Positions 1 to 36,177 of a stretch of DNA of 64,000 nucleotides are shown one piece after another. This DNA comes from Scatophagus argus. Lineage: Eukaryota > Chordata > Actinopteri > Scatophagidae. Positions within the stretch are counted from its first letter, which is position 1, and each line of letters starts with the position of its first letter. The DNA lies in NCBI RefSeq assembly GCF_020382885.2, contig NC_058513.1, forward strand, positions 6,711,408 to 6,775,407, given 5' to 3'. The translations under genes were made by a program, and so were the position numbers. The notes below the pieces were generated by a model, which saw only the letters and a program-made list of their open reading frames with translations, ran no database searches and was not told where the DNA came from.

Positions 1-944
1 GTGTGTTGCACCTTGAATGGGACAATGTGATGATACTTCTGCTTTCTACTACAGAGAAAGTGGCCTCAGGTCATTTCCAGAAGCACATTTAGCTACTTTA
101 TTGATTCTGCTAAAGTTGAGACATAACTCCCTCCGTTGACAAGTGGACATACACTATTTTGACAAAATAGTGGCACCTGACCATTACACCAAAAGGGACC
201 GATGTCAGATTCTAAATACATAGACCTTAATATGAAGTTGTTCCCCCTTTCAGCTATAACAGCTTCCACTCTTTTGGAAAGGGTCTTCCACACCAAACTC
301 ATCCAACCAAGTGTTTGTAGACTTTGCTTTGTCATGCTGGAATAGAAAAGGTCGTCCCCTAAACTGTGTAACATAGCATTGTGCAAAATATCTTGGTATG
401 ATGAAGTATTAAGATTTCACTTCACTGGAAGTAAGGGGCAGAGCCCAATCCCTGAGAAAGAGCCCCGTCCCAATACTTTTGTCTATATAGTGCACAGTGA
501 AATCTGTTCTTTTGGATTTGTCCTCTCTTGTTTAAACACACATTCAGTTTAATTCGACTGTTGATGGAGCCGTGCAACCAGACCCTCAGCTCCCTGTTAC
601 ATGTTAGCTAATTTTAAGCTAACTGGGTTTGTTAGTGCTATCCAAGGCTTGTGTTCCGGCTTCATTTATTTCACCAAAAAGCTCCAAGACACGTCTAACA
701 TAATGCTAACACTCACAGTCACCAGTCCAGTGAGAGGAATAACTGAAGTTCCATTACCCATAATACACAGTAATAGGAAACAAGAAATAACAAGATTATA
801 CTATTAAATACTATTAAAACATTTTCTCTACAGTACTGTCATTCTACACTAAAAAAATCTGAAAAGACCTAAATACAGAAAACAAAGCTGTACTGTACAG
901 TTCTGTATGTACTGTATGTGTATGCATATATTCCTCATCCTGAC
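1..944. other. grid2ip intron, left edge of window
   Basis: No coding exon of grid2ip is visible to the left of the donor at 943-944. The stretch holds the Tc1-like relic at 152-492 and otherwise unremarkable AT-rich sequence. The next grid2ip exon must lie outside the window. Confidence 0.7.
152..492 (-). mobile_element. Tc1/mariner-like transposon relic, internally deleted
   Basis: The right end at about 467-492 reads gtcccaatacttttgtctat followed by atagtg. The left end at 152-180 is a decayed inverted match starting cactattttgacaaaatag, preceded by TA. On the minus strand a decayed end of a Tc1-type transposase is readable (SKRVEAVIAERGN). The element is only about 340 bp, so most of the transposase is gone. 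The right-hand TA duplication is lost. It is a dead copy. Confidence 0.75.
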
Positions 945-21039
<20,095 letters not shown>

Positions 21040-21224
21040 GCTGAGGACTTAAGAAAAGAGAAGGATATGATAAAATAGTTGACGTGGATCTAAGATTTGA
21101 GGGAGGGACAGTAACAACACATAATCCAAGGGCTTCACAGAGTGAGGTCCTGCACATTGGAGCAGACAAATGTGTGAGGTTATGAAAGAACACGCTAATA
21201 AAATGAAGAAAGACATGCACTTAC

Positions 21225-21430
21225 CCACTGTGGCCAACACATTCAAGTCTATCGACATTGCAAAAACACCTTCGGATCAAATAATCCTTTGCACGTTTTA
21301 AAAGAGCTCCAATCCTAGGCACTGGTGCCCTGTCTCTCCTCCCTCCTGCTATCTCCCGTGTCTCAAGTTGTACTGAGTGCAGCTCTGTAACCCTGTACCC
21401 TGAACCATGACACACTCAGCGGTCCCTGAC
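21225..21430 (-). promoter_or_regulatory. grid2ip: Putative 5' untranslated exon of grid2ip long isoform
   Basis: A strong donor (CAGTGG|GTAAGTG, exon end at 21225) lies 185 bp upstream of the acceptor of the first coding exon (21040). The frame matching PDZ1 has a TGA at 21416-21418 and no ATG after it, so this exon should be leader and translation should start at 21039, as in mammalian delphilin (MPATNQGW). Two upstream ATGs are present, at about 21409 and 21258, in other frames. The 5' limit is not determined. Confidence 0.5.
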
Positions 21431-24400
21431 CTGGTTCACAAACTCCACAGCAGCCAATCAAAGTAAGGCAGGCAGAGATTGTGACCTTAATTAGTTTGAG
21501 AGACAAAAGTTCCTCCAGCTATTCTTTTTTTTTACTCAGTGCACATGCACGTCTGTCCTGTTGAATGGTAATTATGCAATGAAGCAACAGAGCACAGCAC
21601 TGAGTGCACTGACTGTTTCAAAGCAGGTAGGACATACAAAATGGCAACAAACAACAACCAAAGAGGTAAACTGACAACTATAAAGGCACTTGAAGGTCAA
21701 TCTTTGGACTGAAATACTCAAATGAGAATAAATTAATTCCCATGTGGCAGTTCTCAAATACATCTCTAATATGACAAGCACAGAATTACACAAACTGACA
21801 TGCTGGCTTTTGCCAAATATGATCAACCATAAACCCTGTGGAGCAGCTGGAAGCTAATGATGTGCTCCACAGCCTCCAAAGCCACAGCAGGATTCACATA
21901 GTGGACGAAACTGATAAAGGACTTACAGAAATCTTTAGATGGACACCGAGAGCGTTTGCTGTGCCGAAAAGAGTATCTGCCTTTTTTGTTTTGCAAAAAC
22001 TTCTTCATCTTGAATCTGAAATAGCAGGTGGCCTGCTAGCAGCCTGATATCCAATCTGTCTTCCCAAATACGTTTAAAAAAAATCCCCCCTTGAGCACCC
22101 TGCAAACCAAAGTCAAACACAAAGGGTGACAATCTCAAAACATTGCCCCATTCTTCCACTCTGAAGTCACAGCAGCGTCCTCATGAGCAAAGGGTGAGTG
22201 TGCATGAGAAGCCAGTGTAGTCTCTCTGTGAGTGTGTCAAGGAGTTAGTCCTGCGTTTCATCCCTGATTCATCCCAGGGCCAGTCTGCTTGCACAGTGTT
22301 AATCAGAAAACTGGGACGCATGCACCCGCGCACCTCGGTTCCTTAATAATTCTCTCTCCAAAAAGGGTATTGTGAGGCCTCATTTTTCTATAAATACACC
22401 AATGTGTCTTTTTCCTCCTCCTCCTCTCTCGGTTAGGTGGCTCTCCGAGGGACCGCTGCTGGCCCAGAATCACTCTGCGTCGATGCAACGAAGCCTGATG
22501 AGTACTAAGTGGAGCGTCTGCTTGCCTGGAATTCTGAATGTTTCCGTGTGTGTGTGTGTGTGTGTGTGTTTCTGCGAGTGTGAGCACACTGAAATGTCCA
22601 TTGAGAAGGAGCAGGGGCAATTTAAGACTTCAGCCTGTAGGATTAGTAGGATTATGTGCTGAATCTTCTCATCCACCACCCCCCCGTCATTAATACTGAA
22701 GGAACACATGCTCCCCTCCTATAATCAATGCATACACACTGATTATAATGGAACCGTAAAAAAATAGTGCATACCACAGGACAAGTAATATCGGGTGATA
22801 AGTCAGAATGTGTGACAAAACATTGCAGTCAAGATACAGTCTGTAGATACTATGTAATAATTGCATCTACCAAATTGTTCTGATGAAGTTTGTTTGTAGA
22901 AAAATGAGAAAATCCTGGCATAAATTGGTCTGTGCATTTGCTTCAGCCCATTCAGTCTTGATCTCCTCATGAGCTAGTAGCTGTGTGCACAGCTGTCTCC
23001 CAGAGAGCCATTTATATCACAATTATTCTGTTTAAGTCATCATGTCCATCCATAACAGCAATGGACCTAATGACTAAACGCGAAAGGGCCCTCTCCTTGA
23101 AGTGGTAGTTTTTGTTTGTTTGTTTTTTTGGGGTTTTTTCTTTTTTTTACTTATTAATGTGGGATGACTTCAACCTTCATGAGTTCATTAAATTAAGTAA
23201 CCCCACATAACACACAACTTAATCCAACTTTAATCATCCAGCCAACTTTAATACAATGTACTGTGATTTTTATGCCTGTAAAAAGCCATTTTTTTATATT
23301 TGTTTTAAACTGAATATTAGGGCCAACTTAATAGTACACAAAGCAACTCAGTTACAATAGCGGAACTAAATGTAATTAGTTAAATCCATCCTTGAATGTG
23401 AGCTGCCAAAAGAGGTGATTATGTCATTTAATATTATTGCTATGACACCTCAGATACACTTATTATATGATATTAAGTCAGTAATGGGTTTGTCAGTGAT
23501 AGCAGTCGACATGTTGTAGTCTGTAAATTTAAATAAGAATTTATCACAGCTGAAGAGAAAGTAAAGGGGAAGCCTGCACGTTATTGGAGTGTAAACTGCG
23601 ATGAGCACCAGATATGTAATGAGTAGTCCAGTACCGAATAAATAATTAAACACAAATGGCTGCATCTGTAAACAGACACTGCTCACTTCAATCAAACTCT
23701 CCACTTACACTACAGCCAATACGGTTACTCTTGTGTGACATGAGGATGTAAAATTGTAATCAATTCTTATTCAGAGACATAATTTACATATTTTCACATA
23801 TATATATATGTAAAAACACATCTGAAGTATTTCAGAACATGGTATTTAAAAACAACAGACCTGAAAACAAGCAAAGCTTGCTTCATCAGTCATGAATGAG
23901 GTAAAAAGTATTGAGGAACACTACTCAGTGCCAAACTAAAACTGCAAAAATACTCAATGCACAGTGACCAAGCACATATCTAATATAAATTACATCTAGA
24001 ATGATCAACACACCAGCAAAGTCACACGCCCCGTACCTTTTTAAACAGCATTCATAGATGTGCGTGCAGCGCTCCTGAGTAATGCCCCCCTCTCCAGCAC
24101 TGTGAGCCGTAACATGAGTGTTGGGCCATGTCAGCAACCAGATCCAACAGGTGTCTTGTGATGCTTTGCTGCATTGTGTGGAGCCCTGCATGGCGGTGAC
24201 AGAGAGAATTAACAATACCAAGAAACTGGGAGTTAGTTATTTATGTTAGCATTGGGGCATGTTCAAAAACAGCAAATGTTCAAAATAGTCCACTCTTCTA
24301 TGGCAGTCTGTATGTATAACTTGGATGAAGTAATGTATTCCTTGCATGTAATACACTGACCTCCTAAATCCAAGTGAAAGCTTAAGTGTACATCACACAG

Positions 24401-24960
24401 TCTGATGTATTGTTATGGAAACTTTATGAAATCTTTTTCTCACTGCTTGCAAGGTTTAAATACTTTATTAATGTAAGTGTGGATTTTGTCAACATTAAGT
24501 ATAACCATCAATAACAGAGCTCACCGCATATAACACATATACTTACATCCTTTCCTCCCACATTCCTGCAGCAGTGTCAGCACAGCCCATCAGCTGTTAG
24601 CTGATGCTAAGGAAGTAGCATTGTTTACAGAGCACGCTCATGGACCTAAAGTGAAGCTGGTGGCCAACGCGCAAACAAAACCAACTATGTGGACGTGAGA
24701 TAAAACACTTATTGGCAGCTATGTGTGTCCTTGACTAGATGGTAGGTGACCAATAAAGGTGTAAATGGCTTCAGTAAGTAAAGAAAGCGGGAGTAGATGT
24801 GCAGGTTTGCTAACGTTGGGTACTAACGTAGGTTAGCATGCTAGCGTGAACTTGTTCACCTGAGTCGCTTTTTGAGACACACTCCACATTATCGCTCTTA
24901 AAGGTCTTCGCGATGTTTAAACAGAATGAAGAAAAACTTAGTAGGAACGAATGTAAAGCT
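21431..24960. other. Intergenic spacer between head-to-head grid2ip and zdhhc4
   Basis: No coding sequence was recognised. It contains a GT microsatellite (22545-22569), pyrimidine-rich tracts around 23100-23150 and AT-rich DNA. Both flanking genes start toward it, so their promoters should lie at its ends (about 21.4 kb and 24.5-25.0 kb). Confidence 0.6.
22545..22569. repeat. (GT)n microsatellite
   Basis: Uninterrupted GT dinucleotide run of about 12 units. Confidence 0.95.
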
Positions 24961-25044
24961 TCTCGTTTATTTTGCTACCTGTCCATTGTGAGTTTGTACC
25001 TTAAACACCTGTTGTTTTGTGCCTCTGAAGCTGCCAGATGAGAC

Positions 25045-27404
25045 ATGGATTTCCTCACTCTGTTTGCCATCTACGTCGTAGTGGTGCTCACGTGTATAGT
25101 CTTAGTCTGCAAATACTCAGGCCAGCAGCAAACTCCGTTTACTATCTTCTTCAATTCTGTAGGAAAGGTAAGAAAAACACTGACGCTGTAAGTCCACCAA
25201 TCGACACTGTGTGGCGCTGTCGGGCTGATTTTATCACTTGTTAAAGACAATAAAACCACTGCAAGTAAAGCTGATGACAATTTTCTTTACAGGTAGTTGC
25301 ACCATTTACTCCAAAATGGCTCCAAACATTTTCACAGTGGACATTACACAGACTGTTTCATCAAAGGTAAATAATAATAAATTCAGAATAAATTGCAAAT
25401 CTGTATCACTGACCTAATTTATCTAATGTTATATTTTAGTGCTGAACAATTCTAATCTTGTCTATCTGATTTCATTCTCTTCCATTTGCTTCTGTTTGCA
25501 GGAACAATATGTTCATATATCTGCATATCCTGCTAGAGGCTGCTGTGTATGCGGAGTTCACCTATGAGGTGTTTGGCTTCTGCAGGGAGATGGAAACCAC
25601 CCTGACCAGCCTGTCTGTGCCTTACATCCTGCTGGCCCTCAAGACCTTCTTCTTCTACCTCTGCATCAAGAGAGATCCAGGTTAATTTGTCGCAAACACA
25701 TTTGTTATTTGCTGCAGTATTGGTACACATTATGTGAGGCCTATCGTGCTAGACATTTATTCTTTGTCAGTGCGCTGCAGTATTTTGAGTTTTGAGTAGA
25801 AACTAGGTATACTGGTAATAAGATAATAAGATAATCCTTTATTAGTCCCATTACTGGGAAATTACAATGTTACAGCAGCAAACAGGATATAGAGGGTGCA
25901 ATGCATGCAAGAATAAGGGAAGGATGAGCATTCAAAAAGAATAAATACACAGAAAACAAGTACCTGCAGCAGTACACAGTACAGAAAAGAAAAATACTAT
26001 TCACACTAGAGTTCCTCAAGTTATGATTAGTGGATGGATTGATTATTGTACCGATTTGTTTCAGGAAAAGACAAAGTATGTACTGATCCTAGTAGTAGTG
26101 TTACATGAGTAAGGATTATTGCACAATTGCACAATTAATTATACCATACATCACCCATGCATATCAATAATTACATTTTGTCACCTGGGACCAAAACTAT
26201 TTTTCTGGGGGAGTCTGGTAATCAAGAGACAAGCTAAGAGTGTCACCCACAGCACAGTAAAACAAGCAAATTTTTGCTCATGTAAGTCCAGGTCTTGGGA
26301 ATGCCAGGTTCAGCTACTGTGCTCATTTCCACTGTCTTTGTCCGCTTTGTTCTTTGTACCAAACTCAGCTTGAATGAATGCTGCGCTTTGTGCTCTTTGT
26401 GTTTTAGTCCTGTTACATTACATTTCCCTACAAAGATTAGTCAAGATTCATTCAGTGTTGTCATTAAGAGTGTTTTTTTTTTCTCAACTCTCTCCTCTTG
26501 ACTTTGGCAGGCACGGTGACGAAGAGGAAAGTTGCTGGCCAGCTGCACATCTATCCTTACGACAGGAGGTTGTTTCACCCTGGAGTATCCTGTCCCACGT
26601 GCCAGCTTGTCAAACCGGCTCGCTCCAAACACTGCAGTGAGTGCTTCCTTACGTTATACCAGCTGTTCCTCTTAGAGTTTGACCATTAAGAAAAAAAATT
26701 CACCCCTCATTGCTTTTCCTCAGCGCTCATTGTCTGTATTTCAGGGCTCTGCAACAGATGTGTCCAGCGTTTTGACCACCACTGTGTATGGGTGAACAAC
26801 TGTATTGGTGCTCAGAACACACGTTACTTCCTGCTTTACCTCTTCAGCGTGTGTGCTATGGCAGGAGACATCGCCTTACTAACAGGAGACATGCTGCTTC
26901 ATGCTGTGCTGCGGTCAGGGCTTTTGATGGCCCGTTATATAGATGAGTACGGCGAGCAGCAGCCAGCAGGGCCTCTGTTTGTTGTGCAGGTGAGACTCAG
27001 TAAAGCTGACATTATATACTGTGTATTAAATAGATATGATGCAGCCATATTTATTTACAGTGTTGAACTGAAATAATTTTTCTTTTTCCCCTCTGTCCCT
27101 CTAGCATCTGTTCCTGACCTTCCCCCGAATTGTCTTCATGCTGGGATTTCTTGTCTTTGTCTTTTTCCTTCTGATGGGTTATGCCCTGTTCCATTCCTAC
27201 CTGGCTCTCGTTAACCAGACCTCCAATGAGTGGTACAAAAGTCGAGGTTACGTATGTCAGCACTGCCACCCAACTAGAACAGCAGACAATCTCTGTGACC
27301 CAGCACCAGACCACTCTAAAAGATACTACTACAGCAGAGGGCTGCTCAGAAACTTGGGAGAGATTTTCTTCCCTCCACAAGCTGTTCAGAAAAAAGACAA
27401 CTAA
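25045..27404 (+). CDS. zdhhc4: Palmitoyltransferase ZDHHC4
   Basis: Membrane enzyme that attaches palmitate to cysteines of target proteins through an acyl-enzyme on the DHHC cysteine (family knowledge). Exons: 25045-25167, 25293-25366, 25502-25680, 26511-26636, 26745-26989, 27105-27404; phases join without conflict to 348 aa, close to human ZDHHC4 (about 344 aa). Seen in the protein: a first membrane helix at about 4-24, further hydrophobic segments at about 70-120, then the cysteine-rich domain ([32 protein letters not shown]), helices near [12 protein letters not shown] and [20 protein letters not shown], and TSNEW in the place of the family TTxE motif. It ends KKDN, which fits a KKxx endoplasmic-reticulum retrieval signal. 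Head-to-head with grid2ip, as in human. Confidence 0.96.
25811..25990. repeat. Dispersed teleost repeat in zdhhc4 intron 3
   Basis: Starts with aataagataatcctttattag then tcccattactgggaaatta, a motif common in teleost introns, and continues as an A-rich tail. Inserted after the third exon of zdhhc4. The class was not determined. Confidence 0.5.
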
Positions 27405-27493
27405 AAACAGATATTGCCTTCTGTGTCACTATGCTGCGTATATTTTACATCCAACAGAGTTTACGTTCACTAAAAACTACTGCTGACATTAGA

Positions 27494-27499
27494 AATAAA
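27494..27499 (+). terminator. Polyadenylation signal AATAAA of zdhhc4
   Basis: AATAAA lies 90 bp downstream of the zdhhc4 stop codon and is followed by a T-rich stretch. It is the first canonical signal after the stop. Confidence 0.6.
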
Positions 27500-27519
27500 G
27501 TTTATCTTTGTGATTTCTT

Positions 27520-28190
27520 TATGGGATCTCGTCTCTTTTTCCCCTCGGGGTGTCATGAATTGGACAATATTGTCAACAAACACAAAGTAATCCTTGTTGG
27601 ATCATTGTCTGTTAAATATTGCAGCCAAAGATATCTCATCCAATCCCTTTATATCCTTTGCCCACCATGAACTAAAAAATGAATGCTTCCAGTGCTGGAG
27701 CAACCTACTGTCTTCGTATTCACTTATGTCCCGTCATTCTTCATGTGTAATTTCTTCAATACATCTTCATGGCATTATGTCTCAGGTTTTGAATATGTTG
27801 TACTTACTAATTTTTAAATCGGGATTGTGTATGTTCAATTTATAGTTTAGGTAAGTCATAATTCTTTGGAGTCTAGTTCCAGTTCTGTTTTGTTTTCTGA
27901 AATGTTGAGTTTTTTGTTCTTGTATTCTGTGAAATCTTGTAGTGATTTATGGTAAATGTGTTGGCTCTGTGGTTGTGTTTTCCCACCACAGGACCATGAT
28001 AGAGAGAGCTTTTTCCCTAAATCTCTAATAAATAAACCTGGCTCCCACTGTGTCTTTAAGACTCATTGGGAGCTATAACTCAGTGCTAAGAAAATTACTT
28101 AAATAGTTTAGTAGTAGATGTGAAGCTTAGAGTACTCCAGTGTCCATCTTTTTGAAGGATAAAAATGCAAGTGATAAGGCGCGTTTAAGC
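27520..28190. other. Spacer between zdhhc4 and pgp
   Basis: AT-rich, with no supported gene. A further AATAAA occurs at about 28029-28034, so a longer zdhhc4 3' untranslated region is possible. The spacer is also the junction between the 7p22-like and 16p13-like gene blocks. Confidence 0.5.
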
Positions 28191-28539
28191 TTGACCGGAA
28201 GTGGCACTAGACTTCTTCGTGTGTGGTTCCTGTCACTTTAAGCCGGTGCGGAAGTAAAAGCAGAATTGACGCAACAGTCGGTAGAAGGTCAGCGACTTTA
28301 TCAGGTGAATTTCAACACTGCTCTTAGCAAACCAAACCGATTTACAGAACTGCTCGTTATTTGTCCCAGACGAGAAGCGCAATCTTACACACTGTGCTAC
28401 TCAACTTTATGACAGCCTTAGTTAACGTTCGCGACTTTGCTCAGTAGGGAAAGCAACGTGCACTGACGGCACGTAACAGTCAGGTATTCATTTTTAAATC
28501 TGACAGCGCGTAACGGCTCACTTTAAAACTACCTCGATT
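28191..28539 (+). promoter_or_regulatory. pgp promoter and leader with ETS-type sites
   Basis: CCGGAAGTG at 28195-28203 and GCGGAAGT at 28247-28254 match the ETS-factor core found in many housekeeping promoters. The region is richer in CpG than its surroundings, and the richness continues into the first exon of pgp. The transcription start is not fixed. Confidence 0.45.
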
Positions 28540-30065
28540 ATGTCTGGGTCAAAATGCACTCGGCTGAGCGGAGCGTTGGTGAAACAGCTACTGGACTCGG
28601 TGGACAGCGTCCTGTTTGACTGCGACGGGGTCCTCTGGCGGGGGGACCAGGCCGTCCCCGGCGCTGCTCAAGTTATAAACCTGCTCAAGGAAAACGGGAA
28701 GAAGGTCTTCTTCGTCACCAACAACAGCAGTAAGACGAGGAAGATGTACGTCGAGAAAATGTCAACGCTGGGGTTCAGCGCGAACGAAGACGAAGTGTTC
28801 GGGACCGCGTACTGCTGCGCCATGTACCTGAAGACGGTGTGCAAGCTGGAGGGCAAAGTGTACCTGATAGGGAGCAACGCGATGAAGCAGGAGCTGGAGG
28901 CGATGGGGATCCAGCAGACCGGAATGGGACCCGACCACATTTGCGGAAAACAGACCGACTGGGCCAACGTACCTCTGGATCCCGAGGTGAAGGCGGTGGT
29001 GGTCGGTTTCGACGAACATTTCAGCTACATGAAGCTGAACAGAGCCATGCAGTACCTGACCCAGCAGGGCTGTCTGTTTGTGGGAACCAACAGGGACACC
29101 AGGCTGCCTCTGGAGGGGGGCAAGGCCGTACCAGGTAGGGCTTACCTACTGAACACTCAATGCACACGTTACAGTGGCTGGCAGCAGATAAACACACTGC
29201 AGCACAAGCTGAGCTAGTGGAGCCGCAGTCAAGTTTTAAGTTGTGAAAAATAAGGCTTAATTTCTGCTTTAGTCCTTGAAATAAAAGTGAACCATTCATT
29301 TTAAGGGCAATCTTGTTTTTGGTTGTAGGATTTGAGGCTTATTACTGAGGTAATCGTGCACTCTCAGAAACCTAAACCTGCATAGACCAGACTGATAAAT
29401 GCCAGACACTTGTCAGATGCACAAATTTAATTTTCTTATTTGTATATTTTTAACTCATTATTAAAAGGGATTCTTGTAGGTATGCAAATATTTCCATTTG
29501 GCACCTACCTGTTTGAAGCTACAAACTCTTTCCATTTTCTCTAGAAATACTACAGGTGTTCAGAGCATATGAGAATTTAGACTTTGTATTTGGAGTAGCA
29601 GTGGTCCCTCACAAAGTTTTAAGTTCTACAGTAACTGAGATTTTTTATCTAAGTGGATTGATTTCTTTACAAAGATAAATAAAATGCTCTTGATCTGTAA
29701 GATATTGAAATAAAAGGTCCCCTTGTCTCCCTGTCCCAGGTACAGGCTGCTTGCTGCAGGCCGTCGAGACAGCAGCTCAAAGCCAGGCCCAGACCGTGGG
29801 CAAACCCAACAACTTCATGTTCGACTGTGTGGCCTCCCAGTTTGGCCTGGACCCTGACCGCTGCCTGATGGTGGGCGACCGTCTCGACACAGACATTATG
29901 CTGGGCTCCAACTGTGGCCTGAAGACCCTCCTCACGCTCACGGGGGTCAGCACCGTGGCGGACGCTGAGGCTCATCAGAAGAGCGGCTGTGCAGAGAGGC
30001 AGAGGATGGTGCCGGATTATTACGTGGAGAGCATCGCAGACATTCTTCCTGCTCTGCAGGGGTGA
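28540..30065 (+). CDS. pgp: Phosphoglycolate / glycerol-3-phosphate phosphatase (HAD superfamily)
   Basis: Cytosolic HAD phosphatase that hydrolyses glycerol-3-phosphate and the damaged metabolite 2-phosphoglycolate (family knowledge). Two exons, 28540-29134 and 29740-30065, joined in phase 1 through a GT/AG intron: 306 aa against about 321 in human PGP, which also has two exons. Motif I with both catalytic aspartates is at about residues 27-31 ([11 protein letters not shown]). Motif II is [10 protein letters not shown]. The cap region follows, with [19 protein letters not shown], then VGTNRD. Motif IV with the Mg-binding aspartates is [10 protein letters not shown]. All expected active-site residues are present. 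pdxp is a close relative, but the neighbours bricd5 and mlst8 support pgp. Confidence 0.96.
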
Positions 30066-31352
30066 AACTACAGTGTAGCTACATAGAAGCCAATGAGCTT
30101 TAAAGCCTGTCACGAATCAGGCTCCGCTGACTTTTGAAAGGGAATATTTTTCATTAATGTTAATATGATAAAAACCATCTCTATTACAAAGCTACAATCA
30201 AGCAGGTAGTTGTTGTGCAACAGAGGAAACAAAGACTCCTATTTAACTAAACCATTATTAATAGCTGTTAATTTGACTTGATGCTGATGTTTTATTATAA
30301 TAACACAACGCCAATTATTTCCAGTATTGTTTCATTGTAATTGTTAAAGAGAGGAGCAGAGCATATGCTCCTTTTTTAGGAAGGTGAGTGTACTTTAAAG
30401 ATCCTTACCCTGTCTGTGATGCAATCTCTTAAGCGCCTCCAATTCAAACTCAAGGAGGGAAATGAGCACACAAAATTTGTCAACCGTTTGATAATATGCG
30501 TGTCCAGGTTTATAGTTCTGTTCCAAAGTGTATAAACAACAGCCACAGTATGGGGCTAAATGGCACTGAACTGGTCTAACTTGAGTTTTCTTTTTTTTAC
30601 CTCAGCAGAAAGTGCTAACTCTTGCAGTTACATTCATGGGGTGGTGCAATGATATCCTGTTTTGTCATGTCGTTAGTGAAACAGATTAAAAGACTGGCGT
30701 ATGTGTTTTAAAAGTGATTTAATCTTCCTGTTATCATCTGTTGTTCTTGTGACTTGTTCTCAGCTCACAGAACACCTGAAAACAATTCTCATATTCCCAA
30801 TAAAACACAAACTATCTCCACTAAATCAGCATCTGCTCTCTGTGGCTTTCGATTCAAACTTCCCTCTAAGTCCTGTGCTTAAAGTCACCTTGGGCTGTCA
30901 TCGGCTGGATGTCACAACCACGTATCACCTCTCACCCGATGATAGAGGCTTTCAGAGTTGCGCCTGCTCCAACCCTTTTGTCCATTGTTTGGGCTGGGGA
31001 GGGTGGCCAGTTCCACTCGTGTATGTTTGAATGAGGGGGCAGTGGAAAGATGGATAATGTTAGAGGTGCATCAAGTCATATTAGGCAGTGGGGGGGGGAT
31101 TACAGGAAGACAAATGTTGAAAAATTAATTTTGGCAACATGCAGAGTTTTGTGTGAAATGGGTGACTGTTTTGGGAGGGAAACGGTGAGGACAAAGGAGG
31201 AGGAGGAGGAAGGGGGGAGGTCTGCGAGGACAAAGAGGAGCTGGCCAGGTGTACGGAGTCTCAGCTCAGTCACTGGTCATGACCACAGCTCCGTGCCGAT
31301 AGCTGCGACGAGAAGGGAGCAGACCGAGTGAGGAGCCGTCAAGGGACACAGG
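30066..31352. other. Spacer between pgp and bricd5
   Basis: No supported coding sequence. AATAAA at 30799-30804 could end pgp transcripts, and a G run is at 31089-31097. The last few hundred bases are purine-rich and probably hold the bricd5 promoter and leader. Confidence 0.5.
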
Positions 31353-35016
<3,664 letters not shown>

Positions 35017-36177
35017 CTGTGTCTTCTCTTCCCAGCAAAAGATCAGGGAAGACAAAGTTGTCATTTTAGCTCCCTCTACAAGGAAAAAAAAGAACAAAAA
35101 AAAAAAAAAAAACCTCAAACAAAAGCCGGCTTTGACTGTTTCTTTTGTGCCATACAGCCGCCAGTAAACCAGTGAAGCAGCCAACCCTCCCAGTCTGTTT
35201 TCATCCTTCCGTGAGAGAAGAGATAGAGGCAAGCTGTCATGGTTATCGCCGCAGCCCCGTCGTCACTCCCTTCATGTGTAATACCCTCTCTAGTGGCGCA
35301 CTTCAGAGATCACAGAAGAAAGACCTCTTTTTTTTTTTTGTACATGCCTCTGATTGCATTTCCTGTAACCCACTGCTGCAGCGTCATTATGTGTAACCGT
35401 CCCTCTTGCAATGAGAGTGTTTTGATCTGTCTAGTAAAAGACTGCTGTGTACTTTTTTTTGGGACTTTTATTTCTGCAAAAACAAAGATGAAAACTCAAA
35501 GACTGTAAGAGCTTGTATGAATAACACCTTTACTGCGAAATCATTTTGTGTACATCATTTTCCCTCGACACTAAGAATAGTACATAGCATGAATTAAAAG
35601 AACCAAATGAATTATACAAATCACACGAGAAATAAATCAATTCCACAGCACATCTAAGTTAATGTAAATAATGTGGTCCTTTTGATATAATAAATATGGT
35701 GTATTATAAAAACAAAATGCTGAAAAAGGATCTCCAGTTGTGCACAGAGTGATGAAGTTAAAAACATTACCTGATGGTACCTGATGAATATTATCATGTA
35801 TTTCAATCTGAGGAATTTCTATGCTGTTGTTGCAGAAGTTTCCCAGTATGACCACTTAAATTTGATGCACAACGGCGTGCTGTTCCTTTAAACTGAACGT
35901 TTACTTCATGAAGTCTGGCCTTGCTGTGATGCTGAATACTTACAGGCAAGGAAGGACACTGCAGACATCTTGGAACAAACAGTGGATATTCACTGAAATG
36001 ATCAAACACACAACTCCACGTTCTCAAGATGATCATGTCTGGGAAATTTTTAAGGAACTCCTGTTAGTGCCAACCACACATCTTCCAAAGAGTCCATTGC
36101 TTTTCTGTCTGTCCTTTTCTGTCCAACACTGCACAGACTCTCTGCCATCTCCTGTCTCGTCATCTCTTTCCTCCTCC
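35017..36177. other. Convergent 3' region between bricd5 (+) and mlst8 (-)
   Basis: Both genes end toward this spacer. It has A runs at 35096-35112 and T runs near 35329-35339. A minus-strand AATAAA is at 35467-35472, suitable for mlst8, and plus-strand AATAAA copies lie at about 35631 and 35684, possible for bricd5. If these are used, the two 3' ends overlap. No other gene is supported. Confidence 0.45.

Noticed and set aside
93..386. Minus-strand open frame as a gene
   Set aside because: It reads through the decayed Tc1-like transposase end and its flank; it is a transposon relic and not a host gene.
21221..21418. N-terminal extension of about 64 residues before PDZ1 of delphilin
   Set aside because: The frame is open through the splice site, but it begins with GTG directly after a TGA and has no ATG; the mammalian protein starts at the equivalent of 21039.
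29667..30113. 148-codon minus-strand open frame
   Set aside because: Antisense to pgp exon 2, which carries HAD motif IV in the other strand.
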